DNA from: JAOTYV01 sp964469835
GTDB taxonomy: Bacteria > Pseudomonadota > Alphaproteobacteria > UBA8366
NCBI GenBank assembly: GCA_964469835.1
Contig: CAYYBI010000270.1
Coordinates: forward strand, 1-8,432
Direction: 5' to 3'
Length of the DNA stretch: 8,432 nt
The position numbers and the translations under genes were made by a program. This document shows, piece after piece, positions 4,661 to 8,432 of this stretch. Position 1 is the stretch's first letter. Every line of letters starts with the position of its first letter. Under the pieces are notes generated by a model. It saw only the letters and a program-made list of their open reading frames with translations, did not search any database and was not told the DNA's origin.

Positions 4661-7018
4661 GTGTCTGAAGCCTCGGAAACTCCGTTCGAAAAGCATGCCA
4701 TCGGCCAATCGGTCTCGCGTTTGGAGGACCCGCGCTTGTTGCGGGGTGAGGGGTGTTATTCCGACGACTTGAATTTGCCGGGTCAGGCCTTTGGCTATGT
4801 CTTGCGGTCCCCGTTCGCCCATGGGCGGATCACGGTTCTCGACGTTGCCGCAGCCCGGGCGGCAGACGGTGTGCTGGCAGTTTTGACGGCCGAGGATCTT
4901 GATGCCGCCGGCATCGGCACCATGCCGTGTCTGCTGCCGGTGAAGAATCGCGATGGGACGCCGCTGATCAAACCGCCGCGGCCGGTGCTCGCGACCGGGC
5001 ATGTGCGTTTTCGCGGCGAGGCGGTTGCCTTTGTCGTTGCCGAAAGCCTCGCGCAGGCGCGCGATGCGGCGGAACTTGTCGATCTACGAATCGAGACCCT
5101 CCCCGCGGTTACCGATTGCAAGCTGGCGGCGCAAGATGGCGCGCCGCTGCTGCACCCGGAAGCTCCCGGCAATCAGGCGCTCGATTGGGAATTCGGCGAA
5201 GAGGCGGAAGTCGATGAAATCTTTGCGGGCGCACACCATGTGACCATGATGACGCTGCGCAGCAATCGCGTGCACGTGTCGGCGATGGAGCCGCGCGCGG
5301 CCGTCGCTGAATTCGATTCCAAAGGCGGGCGCTACACGCTGCATTGTCCCAGCCAGGGCCTCTTCGGATTCACCAACGTACTGGCCAAGGAAATCATGCG
5401 CGTCCCGCGGGAGAGCCTTCATGTGCGCACCTATGACGTCGGCGGCTCATTTGGCATGAAATCGGCGCCTTATCCCGAATACGTCGTGGCGCTGGTTGCG
5501 GCGAAAGCCGTGGGCCGGCCGGTCAAATGGTGCGATGAGCGGAGCGACAGCTTTCTGTCCGATCAGCATGGTCGCGACAGTTATGCCGAGACGTCGTTGG
5601 CATTCGACGACGGCGGCAGGATATTGGCAGGGCGGGTGCTGGTGCATTGCAATGTGGGGGCGTACCTCACGGCGGTCGGCCCGTCGATGCACACCCGCAA
5701 CGTTCCGCGCAATTTCCCCGGCCTCTATCGTTTGCCGGTGTTCCATGCGCGCACCCGGGCGATTTTTACCAATACCACGCCGATCGGTGCCTATCGTGGC
5801 GCCGGCCGCCCGGAAGGTGTCTACTACATGGAGCGGATGATGGATACGGCCGCCCGTGAAATGGGCATCGACCGGATCGAACTGCGCCGTCGTAATATGA
5901 TCACGCCCGAGGAGATTCCTTACGAAGCGGTTTCGGAACTGACCTATGACAGCGGCGATTTCCCGGCGGTCCTCGATGCCGGCCTTGCCCATGCGGATTG
6001 GGACGGATTCGAGGCGCGGCGGCGGGATTCGGAAGCCGAGGGTAAGCTGCGAGGACTCGGCATTTCCTGCTATCTCGAAGTTACCGGCCCGCCCGCCAAC
6101 GAAATGGGCGGTATCCGGTTTGAGGAAGATGGCAGCGTGACGATGATTTCTGGATCGTTGAATTACGGCCAGGGCCATCAGGGGACGTTTGCGCAAATTC
6201 TTACCGCCAAGCTTGGAATAGCCTATGACCGGTTCCGCTTGATCCAGGGCGACAGCGACGAACTTATCGCCGGGGCGGGGACTGGCGGGTCGCGCACGGT
6301 GATCAGCGCGGGGACCGCGCTGTTCCACGCCGCCGATATCGTGATCGAAAATGGCCGCAAGCTGGCCGCACATGTGCTGGAGACGGCGGAGGAAGACATC
6401 GTCTTCGAACCTGGCGAATTTCGCGTGGCCGGAACCGATCGCAGCATCGGCATTTTGGATCTGGCGAAAGAAGTCCGCCGTTTGGGCCACGCAGGCAGTC
6501 TTCCCGAATCGCTGCCGGCCGACCTCGGCACCAAGATCAAGGAAGCGACGCCGCCATCGGCCTTTCCGAATGGCTGCCACATCGCCGAGATCGAGATCGA
6601 GCCGGAAACCGGCGTGGTGACGGTTGCCCGGTATTCCGTGGTCGACGATTTCGGCACCCTCATCAATCCCATGTTGGTTGAGGGGCAGGTTCATGGCGGC
6701 GTGGTTCAGGGTCTGGGACAGGCCTTGATGGAAAATGCGACCTATGACGGGGAGGGGCAGCTAATCGCCGGATCGTACATGGATTATGCCCTGCCGCGTG
6801 CGGAGGATGTGCCGGCGTTCGAATTCGATTCGCACCCGGTTCCCGCCACCACCAACCCGCTTGGCGCCAAGGGGTGCGGAGAGGCGGGTACCAGCGGAGC
6901 GTTGCCCGCGGTCATGAATGCGGTGGTTGACGCCTTGGCGCACAAAACCGGGATTACACACCTCGACATGCCGGCGACGCCGGAGCGGGTATGGTCCGCT
7001 TTGCAAGGACGCGCCTGA
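4661..7018 (+). CDS. Xanthine dehydrogenase family molybdopterin-binding subunit (CoxL-like, form II type)
   Basis: Large catalytic subunit of a molybdenum hydroxylase, which oxidises a carbonyl, aldehyde or heteroaromatic substrate at a Mo-cytosine-dinucleotide-type centre. The 785 residues match the usual length. The N-terminal GQSVSRLEDPRLLRGEG is typical; the a/b hammerhead domain covers about 20-135 and the two Moco-binding domains about 150-785. Moco-contact motifs are GGSFGMK (261-267), AYRGAGR (377-383), GQGHQG (503-508), GAGTGGSRT (538-546), and GCGEAGTSG with the catalytic Glu at 741. The active-site loop AYRGAGR is that of form II/aldehyde-oxidase-like proteins, not the AYxCSFR of true aerobic CO dehydrogenase, so a CO-oxidising role is unlikely. 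The start is GTG with AGAGGG about 9 bp upstream. No 2Fe-2S or FAD subunit gene lies on either side in this window, so its electron-transfer partners must be encoded elsewhere. The substrate is unknown. Confidence 0.93.
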   Translation: MSEASETPFEKHAIGQSVSRLEDPRLLRGEGCYSDDLNLPGQAFGYVLRSPFAHGRITVLDVAAARAADGVLAVLTAEDLDAAGIGTMPCLLPVKNRDGTPLIKPPRPVLATGHVRFRGEAVAFVVAESLAQARDAAELVDLRIETLPAVTDCKLAAQDGAPLLHPEAPGNQALDWEFGEEAEVDEIFAGAHHVTMMTLRSNRVHVSAMEPRAAVAEFDSKGGRYTLHCPSQGLFGFTNVLAKEIMRVPRESLHVRTYDVGGSFGMKSAPYPEYVVALVAAKAVGRPVKWCDERSDSFLSDQHGRDSYAETSLAFDDGGRILAGRVLVHCNVGAYLTAVGPSMHTRNVPRNFPGLYRLPVFHARTRAIFTNTTPIGAYRGAGRPEGVYYMERMMDTAAREMGIDRIELRRRNMITPEEIPYEAVSELTYDSGDFPAVLDAGLAHADWDGFEARRRDSEAEGKLRGLGISCYLEVTGPPANEMGGIRFEEDGSVTMISGSLNYGQGHQGTFAQILTAKLGIAYDRFRLIQGDSDELIAGAGTGGSRTVISAGTALFHAADIVIENGRKLAAHVLETAEEDIVFEPGEFRVAGTDRSIGILDLAKEVRRLGHAGSLPESLPADLGTKIKEATPPSAFPNGCHIAEIEIEPETGVVTVARYSVVDDFGTLINPMLVEGQVHGGVVQGLGQALMENATYDGEGQLIAGSYMDYALPRAEDVPAFEFDSHPVPATTNPLGAKGCGEAGTSGALPAVMNAVVDALAHKTGITHLDMPATPERVWSALQGRA

Positions 7019-7040
7019 CACCGGTTATTGTTTGTTTTAG

Positions 7041-7074
7041 CGCGGATTTCACGGTGCCAACCCCCGAATCCGCG
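7041..7074. terminator. Inverted repeat downstream of the molybdenum hydroxylase gene
   Basis: CGCGGATT (7041-7048) pairs perfectly with AATCCGCG (7067-7074) across an 18-nt loop, beginning 22 bp after the hydroxylase stop codon. The position suits transcript end formation or mRNA 3' protection. No U-tract follows, so it is not a canonical intrinsic terminator. Confidence 0.35.
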
Positions 7075-7088
7075 GTGAGCGGACGGGT

Positions 7089-7111
7089 CGGCGGCAGACG
7101 AGCGACCGCCG
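7089..7111. repeat. Second GC-rich hairpin after the molybdenum hydroxylase gene
   Basis: CGGCGG (7089-7094) and CCGCCG (7106-7111) form a perfect 6-bp GC stem with an 11-nt loop, 15 bp after the preceding inverted repeat. No U-tract follows. In GC-rich DNA such pairs arise easily, so it matters mainly as part of a tandem hairpin cluster. Confidence 0.25.
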
Positions 7112-7496
7112 GCGAGGCGGGGACCAATGCGCGTGCGGCATTTCCCTGGCGCGTTGAGCCAGCAGCGCGCGTCCATTGAAAATTTTGACATAAATTCAGC
7201 TTTCCCGCGCTCCTTGAACCATTCGTTAACCACTTGTGGACATGATGGCGTTGCAGGATGCGCGCTCTGCTCAATTGCGCAATGCGGGTGATGGTCAACG
7301 GTTTCGGTCGACGCCGAACTCGGGGATGCATTGGCATGGTTGGCTGGGCGATTGCGCAGGCATCTTGCGGTTATAGAAGGCAAAACAAGAGTCGATTTAT
7401 GTCGCACGGCAAAAGGGAGTCGAACCTCACCGCACGGGCCCGTTTCGCGGTCTCGCCGGACCGGTGGACGCGAATTCGGCGAAGGGGAGGTAAGTG

Positions 7497-8432
7497 ATGA
7501 GCGCGGACAAACCCGTGGGCATTCCACTGAAAATTGTGCCGGAATTGCCAAAAAAGCACAATTTTGAACGTTTTTCGCTAAAGGTCGAAGGCCTGATGAG
7601 CGGTGCCCGCCTGTCGAATGGGCAGATCACCGGCGATAGCGGTTGGTCGCTCAGTCTCGATGATTTGGACGATCTACTCTATCTGCCGCCGGCCGCCGAT
7701 TTCGCACCGCATTCCGTGCAAGTTCGCCTTATCGGATATGAGGATGATTTCGCTTCCACCGTCAGCTTGACCGACTACGAAATCAAGCCGGCCGATAGCG
7801 TGCCCGTCCCGACACAAGAGCCCGCGGCGGCCGCAGCGCCCGCCGGCGCTTTCGCTTCGGATGTTTCCGACCAGCTGGACAAGGCCATCCGCGAAGCGCG
7901 GGAAAAGGCCGGTGCCGTGGCGCCCGCGGCCGGTTCGGCGGCCGGGGATGACGCTCAACTCGTCGCTGCCAGAGCCGAGTGGGAAAAACAGGCGGCCGAA
8001 CGGGAGGCGGCGCTGCAAGCCAGTGCGGAAAGCTCGACAGCCGCGCAACAGGCGGCTTATGAGCAACAGATGATGGCGATGAAGGAGCAGGCGGCCGGCG
8101 CGGAAGCACGGGTCACCGCCGCCGAGGCCACCGCCGAGGAAATCAAGAAGGCATTGGCGGAAACCCTGGTCAGGGCAGAACGCGCCGAGGAAATCGCAGA
8201 ACAGGCCCAAGCGCAGGCGGAGGCCAAGTATCAGGTTGAGATTCGAACCTTGCGGGATGAATTGGCGGCGGCCGAAGCGGTTGCCCAGTCGCAGGAAAGT
8301 ACGCCGGGAAAGATAAAAGAACAGCTGGAGGAACTCCAAAAACTGCACGCCGTCGAACTCGCGCAAAAGCAAGAGGAAATGGCCGTTATTCATGCGGCGG
8401 AATTGGTGGCCCGGGCAGAGGAAGTCGAAGAG
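7497..8432 (+). CDS. Coiled-coil protein with N-terminal adhesin-type repeat-like domain (partial, runs off right edge)
   Basis: Not recognised as a named family. The frame runs from the ATG at 7497 to the window end (312 residues seen). A strong AGGGGAGG at 7483-7490 fixes the start. There is no signal peptide, so export by a cleaved leader is not indicated. Residues about 23-97 (FSLKVEGLMSGARLSNG, then GWSLSLDDLDDLLYLPP, ending STVSLTDYEI) resemble one copy of the cadherin/Ig-like repeat of giant alphaproteobacterial RTX-type adhesins, which follow a pattern like GLPxGAxLSxG...WTLxxxDLxxLxxxPP. A Pro/Ala linker spans about 99-120. From about 122 onward the sequence is almost all charged and Ala-rich heptads (Glu, Gln, Ala, Lys), a long coiled coil with no Gly/Pro break except near 140-150 and 278-280. 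It could be a structural or scaffold protein, or the N-terminal part of a surface protein. Confidence 0.85.
   Translation, partial: MSADKPVGIPLKIVPELPKKHNFERFSLKVEGLMSGARLSNGQITGDSGWSLSLDDLDDLLYLPPAADFAPHSVQVRLIGYEDDFASTVSLTDYEIKPADSVPVPTQEPAAAAAPAGAFASDVSDQLDKAIREAREKAGAVAPAAGSAAGDDAQLVAARAEWEKQAAEREAALQASAESSTAAQQAAYEQQMMAMKEQAAGAEARVTAAEATAEEIKKALAETLVRAERAEEIAEQAQAQAEAKYQVEIRTLRDELAAAEAVAQSQESTPGKIKEQLEELQKLHAVELAQKQEEMAVIHAAELVARAEEVEE

Larger units (their letters stand above)
7019..7496. other. 478-bp intergenic region with inverted repeats; no convincing gene
   Basis: The first part carries two GC-rich inverted repeats (listed separately) that may end the hydroxylase transcript. From about 7175 to 7240 the sequence turns AT-richer, with TTGACA at 7185-7190 but no matching -10, and a CTTGAACCATTCGTTAACC stretch containing only a half CtrA-type site. 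Two short open frames exist: 44 codons at 7242-7376 and 79 codons from 7258. The second is very Arg-rich and stops at TGA overlapping the next gene's ATG. Neither has a good ribosome site. The region probably holds the promoter and a long leader for the coiled-coil gene. Confidence 0.5.

Noticed and set aside
5447..6694. 415-codon open frame on the minus strand inside the hydroxylase gene
   Set aside because: It lies antisense to a gene with intact conserved motifs. It is His/Arg-rich with no family features, a typical shadow in GC-rich DNA.
7242..7376. 44-codon open frame starting ATGATGGCGTTGCAG
   Set aside because: No ribosome binding site at a proper distance, weak codon bias and no recognisable sequence. 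Kept only as a possibility in the intergenic entry.
7415..7430. tRNA-like T-arm wording on the minus strand (GGTTCGACTCC)
   Set aside because: The flanking bases do not form a five-pair T stem, and no acceptor, D or anticodon arms can be placed around it.
7258..7497. 79-codon open frame whose TGA overlaps the ATG of the coiled-coil gene
   Set aside because: The TGATG overlap looks like translational coupling, but the product is an Arg-rich mixture without family features and has no well-spaced ribosome site. Chance is more likely in GC-rich DNA.
7674..8393. 239-codon open frame on the minus strand opposite the coiled-coil gene
   Set aside because: It mirrors the Ala/Glu-rich coding strand as Leu/Arg/Phe-rich low-complexity sequence and lacks a ribosome binding site.

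Overview
The window reads as a stretch of an alphaproteobacterial chromosome, most likely from a Rhodospirillales-type organism. This is an inference from the GC-rich coding bias (roughly 60% GC by eye), a perfect CtrA-type box (TTAA-N7-TTAAC), and the gene families present. I cannot name a genus. The window appears to start inside or at the edge of an integrated element and then pass into a series of chromosomal-looking genes.

Layout. Positions 1-1078 (minus strand) hold most of a tyrosine recombinase/integrase. It reads out of the left edge, so its C-terminal nucleophile region is not visible. An AT-rich strip (about 1085-1200) with a good sigma70-type promoter for the integrase and a 12-bp palindrome separates it from a CHAP-domain lipoprotein gene (1304-2002, plus strand), which is preceded by the CtrA-type box. 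Next come two closely spaced plus-strand genes that match the uncharacterised PA2779/PA2778 pair: a small secreted or anchored protein with a C-terminal membrane helix (2212-2646) and a C39-like cysteine peptidase lipoprotein with C-terminal TPR repeats (2660-3604). A 1-Cys (Prx6-type) peroxiredoxin lies convergently on the minus strand (3660-4322). A 338-bp divergent intergenic region follows, then a complete molybdopterin-binding large subunit of the xanthine dehydrogenase/CO-dehydrogenase-like family (4661-7018), with no FeS or FAD subunit gene in the window. After a 478-bp gap with several inverted repeats, the window ends inside a long coiled-coil protein (from 7497). Its N-terminus resembles a single copy of the cadherin/Ig-like repeat found in giant alphaproteobacterial adhesins.

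How the genes may work together. The CHAP, PA2779-like and PA2778-like products are all predicted envelope proteins, and two of them are lipoproteins with papain-type cysteine hydrolase signatures. Only the PA2779/PA2778 pair looks like an operon. The peroxiredoxin and the molybdenum hydroxylase share a divergent promoter region, but a functional link (peroxide from the hydroxylase) is speculation. No CRISPR array, tRNA, rRNA or insertion sequence was found.
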